Translations under genes and position numbers: made by a program | Notes under the pieces: model-generated | Databases searched by the model: none | Seen by the model: the letters and a program-made list of their open reading frames with translations, nothing else | Told to the model about the DNA's origin: nothing | Assembly: GCA_027484315.1 (NCBI GenBank) | Contig: JAIXTE010000053.1 | Location: 1-45,144, forward strand | Reading direction: 5' to 3' | DNA: 45,144 nt | From: Burkholderiales bacterium | GTDB lineage: Bacteria > Pseudomonadota > Gammaproteobacteria > Burkholderiales > Burkholderiaceae_B | Shown: one piece after another, positions 8,896 through 17,155 of the stretch | How positions within the stretch are numbered: position 1 is the first letter of the stretch | Layout: every line of letters begins with the position of its first letter

Positions 8896-9275
8896 GAATT
8901 ATTGGAAAAACTATACTTGCTGTTTTGGTGCCATTAATGCTATCGGGATGCTCGCCAGTTGTTGATGTTGACGAGGCGGTCTCGTTGATAAAATTTCAGT
9001 ATGCGCAATACACCTACTATTCGATATCTTCTCTCGATGTGGATGAGAAGCAGACGAAGGAGCCAGCAATAGTCGGGCGAAACGATGAGTTCATGACAAG
9101 CCTTAGTGTGTATGACTGCCGAAGTGAAAAGAGTATTCCGTCGACGCAGGAAGAATTCGATCTTTCTGTCTGTGAAGTCAGCTACAAGCTTGAAGGCAGG
9201 GATAAATTAAAGAAAGCCTGGTTTGTTAGAGCACCTGGAGCCCAGTGGGATTTGGCCATGGTGTCGGATAAATAG
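8892..9275 (+). CDS. putative lipoprotein, 127 aa
   Basis: Family not recognised. The signal peptide MRIIGKTILAVLVPLMLSGC ends in the lipobox LSGC, predicting lipidation of Cys20 and outer-membrane attachment. The mature region is short (about 107 aa) and has a central cysteine pair (YDCRSEK and SVCEVSY). Start and stop overlap of 4 bp (ATGA) with the upstream 421-aa gene shows translational coupling. No recognisable terminator follows; the next feature is a small gene on the other strand. Confidence 0.75.
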   Translation: MRIIGKTILAVLVPLMLSGCSPVVDVDEAVSLIKFQYAQYTYYSISSLDVDEKQTKEPAIVGRNDEFMTSLSVYDCRSEKSIPSTQEEFDLSVCEVSYKLEGRDKLKKAWFVRAPGAQWDLAMVSDK

Positions 9276-9318
9276 AGTTTCGGAGTCGACCACTTAAAAC
9301 TAAAAGGATTCCGATTTC

Positions 9319-9522
9319 TTATTTTTTGTCACCTTCTTTAAATAGTGACTCGTATCTACGCCAGAGGTTTTCAAAGTCCATTGGGCTTTGCCAAAAAACG
9401 GTATTTAGTGCGAAGAAGAATGATGCCAGTATTAGGGCAATCCCTACGTTTACAAAATCAAGCATGAAAAATAGGATGGAGATCACGCCAGCCGCGAGGG
9501 ATGCAAAGTTTGTCTGCTTCAT
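9319..9522 (-). CDS. small two-helix membrane protein, 67 aa
   Basis: A short ORF with a convincing membrane-protein composition: two hydrophobic helices (AAGVISILFFMLDFVNVGIA and LILASFFFALNTVFW) followed by a charged tail (WRRYESLFKEGDKK). The ATG at 9522 is preceded by AAGG at acceptable distance. It is transcribed away from the 9584 gene. Its size and lack of named motifs prevent a family call; it could be a membrane anchor or a small stress protein. Confidence 0.55.
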   Translation of the reverse strand: MKQTNFASLAAGVISILFFMLDFVNVGIALILASFFFALNTVFWQSPMDFENLWRRYESLFKEGDKK

Positions 9523-9583
9523 ATTATTGCCTTATTGTTCGCTTTGTGCTATTATTACACCATACTAACAATAAGAGCAAGAG

Positions 9584-10462
9584 ATGAAATACGAATACTC
9601 AAGTAAAAAAGACGGTAGCCTCTCGCTGGAGTTTCTTCGGCCCCAGATGAAATCGTTTGTGCGAGCGAACTTGGAGGGCGGTTCTGAGTCTGACGCCGTT
9701 TTCTCCTTGCTTGTGCAGGTTTACTCGATGTACCTGTCGAGCCGCCTCGCGGTGTTGCGCTCACAGTCAAAGCTTAGGCGCATCTCTCCGCTGCTGGAGA
9801 CCCTCTCTAATTTCGAGCCAATCTCCCAGGGTTTAATGAACGAGATCATGACATTTCCAGATCTAAGCCGGGACGGTCGTAGTCTGGTCTTGGCGGCGTC
9901 GCTGGTCGCCAGATACAAGGTGTCCAATACTTCTGAGTCGAGAATGTTGCTAGACACTTCCATTTCAGATTCCTTTATGCCTATGTTTCGCGTACTGCCG
10001 GGCGAGGATCCACTTGGTTCTGATGCGCTTTCCCGTGCTCTTTTTTACGCATGCATCCTGAAGACCGAGGGCTACCTCAAGGAAGTCAATCCTTATAGGC
10101 ACTCCGTGGTGCGAAACAAAGCGGATCTACTTGCTCTCGAAAGCCGCAATGCCCTCTATTCCACCTTTTCAGTTCCGGAGTTGGGTTTCGCTAATTTCAC
10201 GCAACATCTCTTTTGGGTTGCAAGAGTTTTCGCCTTGAGCTCGGAGCTTCAAAAATTGGGACATGTGCCTGCTCAATACGGACGATTCCTGTGCCTTGCC
10301 TCGGATTTCCTTGTCAAACAACAGGGCTTCTCTTTGGAGTATAGAGAGACCTCCTTGGTCGTCCCTATGAGCGATGATGAGATCACCGAACTGAGAAATT
10401 TTGGCCTCCTGTTTTGGGAGTTTGATGTTCAAAGCTGGTTTTCAGATTTACCAAACTCTTAA
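9584..10462 (+). CDS. hypothetical protein, 292 aa
   Basis: Not recognised. ATG at 9584 follows a purine-rich AAGAG. The protein is predicted largely helical and soluble, with leucine- and serine-rich helices (VFSLLVQVYSMYLSSRLAVLR, LVLAASLVARYKV, FTQHLFWVARVFALSSELQK). There is no signal peptide or catalytic motif. It begins a run of four same-strand genes of unknown function (9584, 10559, 11106, 12042), though the 96-bp gap before 10559, with its own strong ribosome-binding site, may mark a separate promoter. Confidence 0.65.
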   Translation: MKYEYSSKKDGSLSLEFLRPQMKSFVRANLEGGSESDAVFSLLVQVYSMYLSSRLAVLRSQSKLRRISPLLETLSNFEPISQGLMNEIMTFPDLSRDGRSLVLAASLVARYKVSNTSESRMLLDTSISDSFMPMFRVLPGEDPLGSDALSRALFYACILKTEGYLKEVNPYRHSVVRNKADLLALESRNALYSTFSVPELGFANFTQHLFWVARVFALSSELQKLGHVPAQYGRFLCLASDFLVKQQGFSLEYRETSLVVPMSDDEITELRNFGLLFWEFDVQSWFSDLPNS

Positions 10463-10558
10463 GGCTGACTGCAACTTCGCTATTCTGTTGATGCGATGTG
10501 AAAAAGTTTCGGTTTCGTGGGGCTTTAACTTACCATTAGGAATCACGAAGGAGATTTT

Positions 10559-11104
10559 ATGGTTAGGGCCAGTCTAAATGAGACCGATGTTGACGATCTG
10601 CTGTACGAATTTCAAGGGGCATGCCAGGAAGCATTGACGTTGTCTCTTAAACTCATGGACCGGTGTGATAACCCTGACGCCGTTACGCTTTCATCACAGA
10701 CTGTGGATAATGCAATCTATTGCCTCGGTCTATACTACGGTATAGAGATGCCCGCGAGTTCCCTACTGAACCCCGAGCAAAATGAAGTTGATTCGGCGTC
10801 CAGCTCGTCCGAGTTGTATTTGTTTTTGCAAGAGACCGCAGAAAAAGATGGGGTTCACACACTCGATTTGCTAGGCAACTACCTACAAAATGCTGCATAC
10901 CTTATTACCGAGGAAAGCCTCTTTTCACCCGAGAGATCCGGGGAGATTCCAAATCAGTCGTCCCAGCTAATGAAGGAATTGCAGGGCCGGTTAGCAGAAA
11001 TCACGCAATCCGTTCAATCAATGCCCCTCGCTGGCATTGACCTTGAGCCGAAGGTTAAAGCACAGGCCCCCCAAGGTCAGGTAAAAACAACCTTCGGGCT
11101 ATAA
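10559..11104 (+). CDS. hypothetical protein, 181 aa
   Basis: Not recognised. The start is well supported by GAAGGAGA just upstream of ATG 10559. The protein is acidic and helical (DVDDLLYEFQGACQEALTLSLKLMDRC, SSSELYLFLQETAEKDGVHTLDLLGNYLQ), with a Gln/Ala/Pro-rich tail (KVKAQAPQGQVKTTFGL). The next gene starts 1 bp after its stop, so the two are almost surely co-translated. No enzyme motif is visible; a structural or adaptor role is possible but unproven. Confidence 0.7.
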   Translation: MVRASLNETDVDDLLYEFQGACQEALTLSLKLMDRCDNPDAVTLSSQTVDNAIYCLGLYYGIEMPASSLLNPEQNEVDSASSSSELYLFLQETAEKDGVHTLDLLGNYLQNAAYLITEESLFSPERSGEIPNQSSQLMKELQGRLAEITQSVQSMPLAGIDLEPKVKAQAPQGQVKTTFGL

Positions 11105-11105
11105 A

Positions 11106-12002
11106 GTGGGACCGCTATCGAGAAGGCTAAAATTAGCCTGTGAAACATCCCTACTATACGACGCCAGCTTTAACACTGACACTAGCCACCCGCCTGATTG
11201 CTTTTGGCCACTGCACTGCCGGCAAGTTCTTTCCTCAATTGGTTTTCGCTTGGTCGGAGCTAACCCGCCTGGTGCGACGGGCAGCGTCGAATGGACGGCT
11301 AGACAACTACTCCAGGCGATGGTTATAGCAGCTAATTTCCATATGGAAGAACATGGTAGCACCTCGGTAGTTGATGTTTTAACAGAGGCGATTGGCACGA
11401 TTCCATGGTGCAGACACCCTCCCTCTGAAAGTGAAATCCATGGTCATCTGCTGCATTCCGTGGCGAATCTCAACGTACACCAGGGCAGCGACAGCGTTCT
11501 AACGCTGATGAAGTTACTGACAGCCCGGCTGGTACCGAGGGGCGCATTTATAAAGCAACTAAACTCGGCTGCAGCTACTGGGGTACTAGAACGAACATTG
11601 GCAAATAAGTTTACGAAAAACACCAATCGACAGGTTAGCGAATTCAACCTCGTTCTTTTGTTAGCGACAGCAATGATTGACGTAGAAGAGGATGAGAAAA
11701 TTCCTTCACCTGTGGCCACTGAGAAAAGCAGCAAAGGAGTCCTATGCATGGAGGGCTTTCGTGCAACGATAGACGAAATCATGTTGATCGTTGCTAATAA
11801 GTGGGACGAAACATTAATAATGAAGCCTTTTCTTGCTTATCTTGACTCGCAACAAATCTCTCCCATGGAATTACGAAGACACGCCGGCGAGCTGAAGCGA
11901 CTCTTAGGCTCGACGCAGGAATCGCAAAGATCAGTTTTTGACCAGGCGGCCTGGCTTCACGCTCTCAAAGAGCATGGCTTGCATGAGATAGATTTCGTTT
12001 AA
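11106..12002 (+). CDS. hypothetical protein, 298 aa
   Basis: Not recognised. The best start is GTG at 11106, which lies one base after the preceding stop and fits translational coupling. Internal ATGs near 11320-11342 would shorten it. The N-terminus has several Cys and His residues (LACETSLLYDASF, DCFWPLHCRQVL). The rest is helical with a central HxH-like region (HPPSESEIHGHLLHSVANLNVH). The C-terminal helix carries a basic stretch (MELRRHAGELKRLLGSTQES). No known zinc motif is fully matched. Confidence 0.65.
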   Translation: MGPLSRRLKLACETSLLYDASFNTDTSHPPDCFWPLHCRQVLSSIGFRLVGANPPGATGSVEWTARQLLQAMVIAANFHMEEHGSTSVVDVLTEAIGTIPWCRHPPSESEIHGHLLHSVANLNVHQGSDSVLTLMKLLTARLVPRGAFIKQLNSAAATGVLERTLANKFTKNTNRQVSEFNLVLLLATAMIDVEEDEKIPSPVATEKSSKGVLCMEGFRATIDEIMLIVANKWDETLIMKPFLAYLDSQQISPMELRRHAGELKRLLGSTQESQRSVFDQAAWLHALKEHGLHEIDFV

Positions 12003-12041
12003 GACTAAAAAAACTCCAGACTGTTGGCATCCAGTTAAAAT

Positions 12042-12401
12042 ATGAAGTTAACAAGGAAGGTGCGGGTGGACGAAATGGAGTGGCGTTTTAATAAAAAACA
12101 TAAATGCTGGGTAAAACAATTGGCTGAACCCAACTTTAATGTTGTCTCCTTTACAAACGGATGGGGAGAACCATCCCCAGAAAACCTAAATGATTGGGCT
12201 CAGACAATCAATCTTAATAATTTCACTGAGACAGATGTCTTGTGCGCGCTCTCAAAAGAAAAAGCCTATCTTTCTATAGCGGAGTTTCACCAAGACCACC
12301 CTCACCTATCAAGGGTTGACTTTCTTGAGACGGTCGCTATATCCATTTTCAACAGACATTACAGAGTGGAACTTGAGGAAGAGCAAAGCTTTGTAAAATG
12401 A
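12042..12401 (+). CDS. hypothetical protein, 119 aa
   Basis: Not recognised. ATG at 12042 gives a basic N-terminus (MKLTRKVRVDEMEWRFNKKHKCWVK). An alternative ATG at 12075 would drop 11 residues. Neither has a classical Shine-Dalgarno. The C-terminal half is predicted helical (TDVLCALSKEKAYLSIAEFHQDHPHL...FLETVAISIFNRHY). It follows the 298-aa gene by 39 bp and probably shares its transcript. Confidence 0.6.
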   Translation: MKLTRKVRVDEMEWRFNKKHKCWVKQLAEPNFNVVSFTNGWGEPSPENLNDWAQTINLNNFTETDVLCALSKEKAYLSIAEFHQDHPHLSRVDFLETVAISIFNRHYRVELEEEQSFVK

Positions 12402-12517
12402 AGAAGCCTCCAGTCTGCTGGAAAACAAGATTACCTCGATAGCGAATCTGAGGATCCCACCCCCCATTTTGTTGCTAATTTCTGGGCTGAAACTACACTC
12501 ATTAAAAAGGAGTGAAC

Positions 12518-14131
12518 ATGTCCCTAGAAAAAATATTGTTGGACCGATATTTCCAGAGGCTTCTTGGAAAACTATCCCTCGGACAACGAGCAGTATATGA
12601 GTTCAACCGACTCAGCCAAGCCTCCCTTTCAAAAATGCAGCCGGAAGAAAAGGAAATGCTGTTCCTGGAGTTCAGCAAAGACTTCCGGTTAATGCAACCT
12701 AGGTCGCAGGAGTTCCTAACATCTAGCTTTGTGACGCTGTTTAACAAAGACCTACGGGCCTCGTTTATCAGGGAGAACTCTTTTTGTTTGTCAGAGACTC
12801 AGATTCACAGCTTGACGTTTGCGGAAAAAACGTTAGATGAGGAACTCGACCTGGTCGAGCAAAAGATTAGGTCTGTAGATGCTGCAAGAGGCTTCTCTGA
12901 AGAGGTAGACATCTCCGCATTTTATTCCAGGCTGAAGGCGGAAGGGCTGCTCAGCCAGCTCTTACGAGCGTATTCCCTTCCTCTTGAGTTTCCGAGCGAA
13001 TTTAAGGCTCATGTCATGTCCAAGCTAGAAAGGTCCCACCAAATCAGTAGGGTCGACCTAGTTGATGACATAGAAATCTTTGAGATCAAAAGTGAGAGTG
13101 CCATGGTTTTTTTTACCAGGGAATTCCAGCAAAGCTCATATAGAAATCTACGTTCTGTTAAAAATGAGTTCTATAACAATTCTGTTTCCGATTTCTATCT
13201 CAACCAGCCCTTCGGGATTTACGCAATCAAATCCGCGTCGTCAACAGGTGATTACTACATCTATGAACACCTATCTGGACGTCTGTTTAACAAACGCGGT
13301 GAGATCTTTGAGAGCACGGAGACAATAAGGTCAGTTGAAGACAAAGCTGCTTGTATTACCGCACTATCAGCACTGGGCTGCTACTCGTTTCTTTCGAATC
13401 ACTCCAAGTTTAAAAATGAGTACATCGAGGTCTTTGAGAGTGAGACTAATTCGATTAACCTTCTCTTCGCCATAGCTAACTCACCTGATTACTCGGATTA
13501 CTACAGTCCGGAATGCGCGAAAAAAGTTGGGGAGCTCATTGAAAAATTTGAGGGCTCTTTGCGTTATTCTCTTTATGACTGTCTTCGCTCTCCATGCAGA
13601 TCCTACGACAGATTGTTTAGCAAGCTAGACACCATGTCGTCTGACATCTCGGATTCAATAATTTATGATTTGGTTTCTGGAAAAATCGCACAGGTATCGC
13701 TAAATAGCCCGAGTAGAATCGTTAGGCAGTGCTTCATTCAATATTGCGGTGAATCCCCCTCCGTCATACAGAAACTGATGGATTTTCTTAAGAATGACGA
13801 AGACACTACAACCAGAGTTTTGATTGCAGAAAAACTTCTGCAAATCGATCAATCAAGACAAGATCAACTGCTGTCAGAAGGCTCTGGAACAGTGGCTGCG
13901 AAAGAGATGTTGGCCCGATCTTCTCTGTCCTCAAACGAGTTGAATTTGTCTATCAATAAATTAATGGTTACGCTACAAACGAATGATGATATATCCGTGT
14001 ATCTCGCTGTTTCTAATAGCCCTCGTTTTGCAAAACTTCTCGCGGAGTCACGGGTTCCCGAAAAGGACAACTCGTCATCCCACCCAGGAACTAAAGGTGG
14101 CTCACGGTCAACCAAAATGGGGATAAATTGA
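12518..14131 (+). CDS. helical-repeat (HEAT/LRV-like) hypothetical protein, 537 aa
   Basis: A large protein of unknown function. The start is ATG 12518, set by AAGGAG 6 nt upstream; the in-frame GTG at 12512 sits inside that motif. The N-terminal 190 residues are long charged helices (for example KMQPEEKEMLFLEFSKDFRL). The middle (about 210-260) has a beta-like region (PFGIYAIKSASSTGDYYIYE). The C-terminal 200 residues resemble degenerate alpha-helical repeats of the HEAT or leucine-rich-variant kind (NSPSRIVRQCFIQYC, DDISVYLAVSNSPRFAKLL). The stop overlaps the wHTH gene start (TTGA), so the two are coupled. A protein-protein or protein-DNA scaffold role is inferred from the repeats only. Confidence 0.65.
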   Translation: MSLEKILLDRYFQRLLGKLSLGQRAVYEFNRLSQASLSKMQPEEKEMLFLEFSKDFRLMQPRSQEFLTSSFVTLFNKDLRASFIRENSFCLSETQIHSLTFAEKTLDEELDLVEQKIRSVDAARGFSEEVDISAFYSRLKAEGLLSQLLRAYSLPLEFPSEFKAHVMSKLERSHQISRVDLVDDIEIFEIKSESAMVFFTREFQQSSYRNLRSVKNEFYNNSVSDFYLNQPFGIYAIKSASSTGDYYIYEHLSGRLFNKRGEIFESTETIRSVEDKAACITALSALGCYSFLSNHSKFKNEYIEVFESETNSINLLFAIANSPDYSDYYSPECAKKVGELIEKFEGSLRYSLYDCLRSPCRSYDRLFSKLDTMSSDISDSIIYDLVSGKIAQVSLNSPSRIVRQCFIQYCGESPSVIQKLMDFLKNDEDTTTRVLIAEKLLQIDQSRQDQLLSEGSGTVAAKEMLARSSLSSNELNLSINKLMVTLQTNDDISVYLAVSNSPRFAKLLAESRVPEKDNSSSHPGTKGGSRSTKMGIN

Positions 14132-14625
14132 AAAATCTGGTAACCCTGAATTTGCCTCTTGACTATGAAGATTCCGAGGCGAAAACATACAGAAAAAAAG
14201 CAATTAAGGGCATGATGATTTTCATGGGGGGGGCTGAACTCAGTCGACAGGAGTTGGCTTTCAGATTAAATATTCATCCCTCAATAGCAAGTGACTTCAT
14301 CAACGATCTGAAAGAACTCAAAGTAATCCGAATTTCGGGATGGTTCGACGGCAAGACCGCACTGTACTCATGGGGTAACGAGCCCGACGCTGAGAAGCAG
14401 TACAAGTGCAGCCCCGAGCAGTTAAGGTTGGCCAAGCAAAAATATTTGAAAATAAAAGAGAGGAAGGCTGCAAGTGAAAATTTAGCTACTGAAGTATTCG
14501 AAACAAAGGCGGAGCGTGATCAGTCTCTACAAAGTGTAATGAGCGGCATTCTGAAAAACGCCAATATTGTTTCAGTACTTACGAAAATCAGCGAAGACAA
14601 GAAGGATATATTTAATCTCTCGTAA
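14128..14625 (+). CDS. winged helix-turn-helix DNA-binding protein, 165 aa
   Basis: Probable transcription factor or DNA-binding partner. Residues about 28-80 form a winged-helix domain: GAELSRQELAFRLNIHPSIA then SDFINDLKELKVIRISGWFDG, with the recognition helix around HPSIASDFINDLKEL and a short wing before ALYSWG. The C-terminal half is a charged helix (KQKYLKIKERKAASENLATE) that may dimerise. It appears to start at TTG 14128, overlapping the stop of the 537-aa gene by 4 bp, with GGGGAT upstream. Translational coupling suggests it works with the repeat protein. The target is unknown. Confidence 0.7.
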   Translation: MKNLVTLNLPLDYEDSEAKTYRKKAIKGMMIFMGGAELSRQELAFRLNIHPSIASDFINDLKELKVIRISGWFDGKTALYSWGNEPDAEKQYKCSPEQLRLAKQKYLKIKERKAASENLATEVFETKAERDQSLQSVMSGILKNANIVSVLTKISEDKKDIFNLS

Positions 14626-14653
14626 CTTTAAATCCGCTTTGCGAACGCGCAAT

Positions 14654-15331
14654 TTACATCGCCATGCCCAGGGACTTCGCTTTGGGTAGTTCTATTGTTT
14701 TTGAGAGCTGCTCCGCTTCAGCGCGAACTGCCTTTGCAACTCTTTTCCCAATCAACGAGTCGATGGGAGTCTCTCTTGTTTCACCTGGTGCCCCAAAGGT
14801 AACAACAGAGATACGAGGTGATATCGTTCCTGACGTCTTTAATCCGATGTCTCCGAACTGGAATACAGTCGTGTTATCCGGCCCGCTGTAAATTTCCGCT
14901 TTCTTTTGGGACATCTCTCTTCTTACGAAGCATAGTAAGGCGATCTCCTCTGGGTTGAGGTATTCGTTAGATAGTTCGCCAGCAGCCCTGCCTTGTTGGT
15001 AGATGTCCTCGGCGAGCACTGAGATCTCCTTAAGTTGTTTTGACATCCCTGGTGAGACGTTCAGGTGTTCACGCATGATCCCGACGTCGTTTACCTTGCC
15101 GATAAGGTATTCATCGCCGCCTATGTTATTGGTAACAAGGGCGAGGTCATCAAAAACGAATCCGATTTTTTGTGAAAGATCGGCTGCACAAACGTACGGT
15201 TTTCTTTTGTACTCTTGAGACGCAAGGCAACCCCAGATGCGGGTAAGTAACTTTTGTTCTTCGATTGTAGGCGGAGCAACAAAGGAAGGCTCTGAAAAGG
15301 TTTTCTTGATTGATTCTAAGAGATTCTTCAT
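14654..15331 (-). CDS. hypothetical protein, 225 aa
   Basis: Not recognised. The start at ATG 15331 is supported by GAGGAG about 6 nt upstream; the longer in-frame ATG at 15361 lies upstream of that site and is less likely. The protein is soluble. It has an N-terminal helix (KNLLESIKKTFSEP), a middle helical region (ISVLAEDIYQQGRAAGELSNEYLNPEEIALLCFVRRE split by loops), a beta-like section (TTVFQFGDIGLKTSGTISPR) and a lysine/alanine-rich helical tail. It is convergent with the wHTH gene and transcribed away from 15491. Confidence 0.7.
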   Translation of the reverse strand: MKNLLESIKKTFSEPSFVAPPTIEEQKLLTRIWGCLASQEYKRKPYVCAADLSQKIGFVFDDLALVTNNIGGDEYLIGKVNDVGIMREHLNVSPGMSKQLKEISVLAEDIYQQGRAAGELSNEYLNPEEIALLCFVRREMSQKKAEIYSGPDNTTVFQFGDIGLKTSGTISPRISVVTFGAPGETRETPIDSLIGKRVAKAVRAEAEQLSKTIELPKAKSLGMAM

Positions 15332-15490
15332 TTTTAGCTCCTCAGTGGATGAGAAGATCATATCAAGTGGATGCGACGCTTCAGTGTTTTGCGATCAACG
15401 AATCAGCAGAAAGCAAATCTAAATATCGAAAAAGGAAATCGAGATGTTTTGACGTGATAACCTAATGTGAATTGTTAGGAAGGAAAACAA

Positions 15491-15769
15491 ATGCATTTGA
15501 TTTGCTTGAAAATAAAAGATGAACCCGCACTTTTTTTCGGAGGCATCACAAAAGAGGATGCAGCTCAAGCGGCTCGATCTGCTATCAGCGACAAGCTGGG
15601 GTGCAGCCTCAATGAAATTGATGGTTTCTTCCTGACTGAAAATGGGATCCGCATCCTTGAAAGCGGTCAACTTCTTGAGACTCCACTTTTAAAGGATAGG
15701 CTGTCTGCATTAGTGGAGAACTGCGGATCAAATCCTGAAAAATTTCTTGATGCTTTCTTTGTAAGGTGA
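15491..15769 (+). CDS. hypothetical protein, 92 aa
   Basis: Small ORF with a strong ribosome-binding site (AAGGAAGG before ATG 15491) and normal composition. Not recognised. It has a beta-like N-terminus (HLICLKIKDEPALFFGG), an amphipathic helix (KEDAAQAARSAISDKLG) and a helical C-terminus. It ends 6 bp before the convergent KfrA-like gene. No membrane or metal-binding motif is visible. Confidence 0.65.
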   Translation: MHLICLKIKDEPALFFGGITKEDAAQAARSAISDKLGCSLNEIDGFFLTENGIRILESGQLLETPLLKDRLSALVENCGSNPEKFLDAFFVR

Positions 15770-15775
15770 ATCGTA

Positions 15776-16519
15776 TCACTCATTATCATAGACGGGCTCT
15801 TCGCCAGCGCTTATAGCTTTCTTTGTGCCAGATAGATTGGCATTGTCTCTTCTTTGGTTGAGCTGAGCCTGGAGTTTTGAGACCTCCTCCCATGCTTGGT
15901 TCTTCGATTGAGTCATGTGAGTCAACATCGTCTCAAGATCGATAATTTTTTTTCGTAGAACTTCATATTTTCCGGACTCTTCAGCACGGATTCGATCGGT
16001 TTCCTGCATCAAGAACTTTCGAAGTCCTTCCCACTGCTCTCTGTCTTTACGGCGATCATCGACGAGTTTGTTAATTTCGCCCAGGTAGGTCTGCTGGGCT
16101 TGCAAAAGCGACCTGAGAGCATCCTCCGCTAGTTCCTTGATGGTAGAGCTGTGCTGCAGGTTTAGGTCTCTTATGGCCTCTGATTGAGCCGCTAAAGACT
16201 CGTTAAACGCCGGCAGGCTGCCAGCAATACTCAAGAACATAGACTGATCGTGAGGCGTCAGATTTTTAGTGTCTTGGCTAGCTCTATTGTTTTCCTGCCC
16301 CTGCTGACTGAAAGGGGATTCGGGGTCATGCGCTGTATCCGGCAATTCGACCTCATTAGACCTGAACTCTTTTAAGACGGACACCACTAAATTTGGTGAG
16401 CATGACACGCCCGTTCTTGATAACACTTCGTCCCTGACCGCCCTGACGGTAAGCTCCTCCTTTGAAGATAGGCGCTCTCTGGCGATTTCAGAAATTACAT
16501 CTCTGGATTTACGTTTCAT
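15776..16519 (-). CDS. kfrA: KfrA-like plasmid DNA-binding coiled-coil protein, 247 aa
   Basis: Resembles the KfrA family, plasmid proteins that bind DNA through an N-terminal helical domain and polymerise through a long coiled coil, aiding segregation or nucleoid packing. Residues 1-60 contain a KfrA_N-like DNA-binding region (EIARERLSSKEELTVRAVRD then LVVSVLKEFRSNEV). After a Gln/Asp-rich linker (about 60-90), residues about 100-225 are almost entirely heptad-like and charged (LRSLLQAQQTYLGEINKLVDD, VLRKKIIDLETMLTHMTQ). Length is shorter than RP4 KfrA (about 340 aa). No parA/parB is visible nearby, so it may act alone or with genes outside the window. KfrA-like proteins often repress their own promoter; that was not tested here. 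Confidence 0.75.
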   Translation of the reverse strand: MKRKSRDVISEIARERLSSKEELTVRAVRDEVLSRTGVSCSPNLVVSVLKEFRSNEVELPDTAHDPESPFSQQGQENNRASQDTKNLTPHDQSMFLSIAGSLPAFNESLAAQSEAIRDLNLQHSSTIKELAEDALRSLLQAQQTYLGEINKLVDDRRKDREQWEGLRKFLMQETDRIRAEESGKYEVLRKKIIDLETMLTHMTQSKNQAWEEVSKLQAQLNQRRDNANLSGTKKAISAGEEPVYDNE

Positions 16520-16682
16520 AGTGACACCGGCGGAACGTTAGGAATCGTAACAACTCAGTAGCATATTATCATTTTTAATAACAGAAAGAAGTAATTTCGT
16601 AAACTGAATTTTTAGATCGGATTTACTTTGGAATGGAACCGCTAGAATGGATAATTGACCCAAATACATAGAGCGGGTCGGT

Positions 16683-17138
16683 ATGAAAATTATCTGTAGT
16701 TCAGATCGTTACAAATCATGTGACTCTGAAAGTGATGGTTATTACTTGCGTGTAACAGACGGTGAAGAGAACATGCCCGACGTGAGTATCCCGGTAAATT
16801 CAAGTGTCGAATACTCCAATGGCTATGTTCCCTTTTCAAGGGACCCGGATGAGGTGATAACTGGGTCACTGTCTGTTACTGTGGTAATGAACAAAGAATC
16901 GCTTGCGAGCCTGGTTGAGGATTTTGTTTCGTTTTACCAGGCACATAGAGACCAGTTGATCCTATCCATGGTTCAAGTCGAGCATGGAAACGAAACTACC
17001 ATAGTAGATTCCTATGTAACTGACTCCGATTTAAAGGCGAGTCTACTGGGGTTATTTGAGAAATTCGAGGAAGGGGAAACCCATTTTGAATGCACAACCA
17101 GGGAGAGACATTCCCCCTCCCGGCTGTCAGTGCCTTGA
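16683..17138 (+). CDS. hypothetical protein, 151 aa
   Basis: Not recognised. ATG 16683 follows GAGCGGGTCGGT, a plausible though imperfect ribosome-binding site. The first half is beta-like (YYLRVTDGEE, VSIPVNSSVEYSNGYVPF, GSLSVTVVMNK). The second half is helical and acidic (LASLVEDFVSFYQAHRDQLIL, LLGLFEKFEEGE). It is soluble and its gene is convergent with parC. A short hairpin with a T-run lies at its stop. Confidence 0.65.
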   Translation: MKIICSSDRYKSCDSESDGYYLRVTDGEENMPDVSIPVNSSVEYSNGYVPFSRDPDEVITGSLSVTVVMNKESLASLVEDFVSFYQAHRDQLILSMVQVEHGNETTIVDSYVTDSDLKASLLGLFEKFEEGETHFECTTRERHSPSRLSVP

Positions 17139-17155
17139 ACCTGCTGGTTCTTTCT
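17137..17155. terminator. possible short bidirectional terminator
   Basis: A 5-bp stem GAACC/GGTTC with loop TGCT spans the stop of the 151-aa gene and is followed by TTTCT. It sits exactly between convergent genes (16683-17138 and parC). The stem is short, so termination strength is doubtful. Confidence 0.35.
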
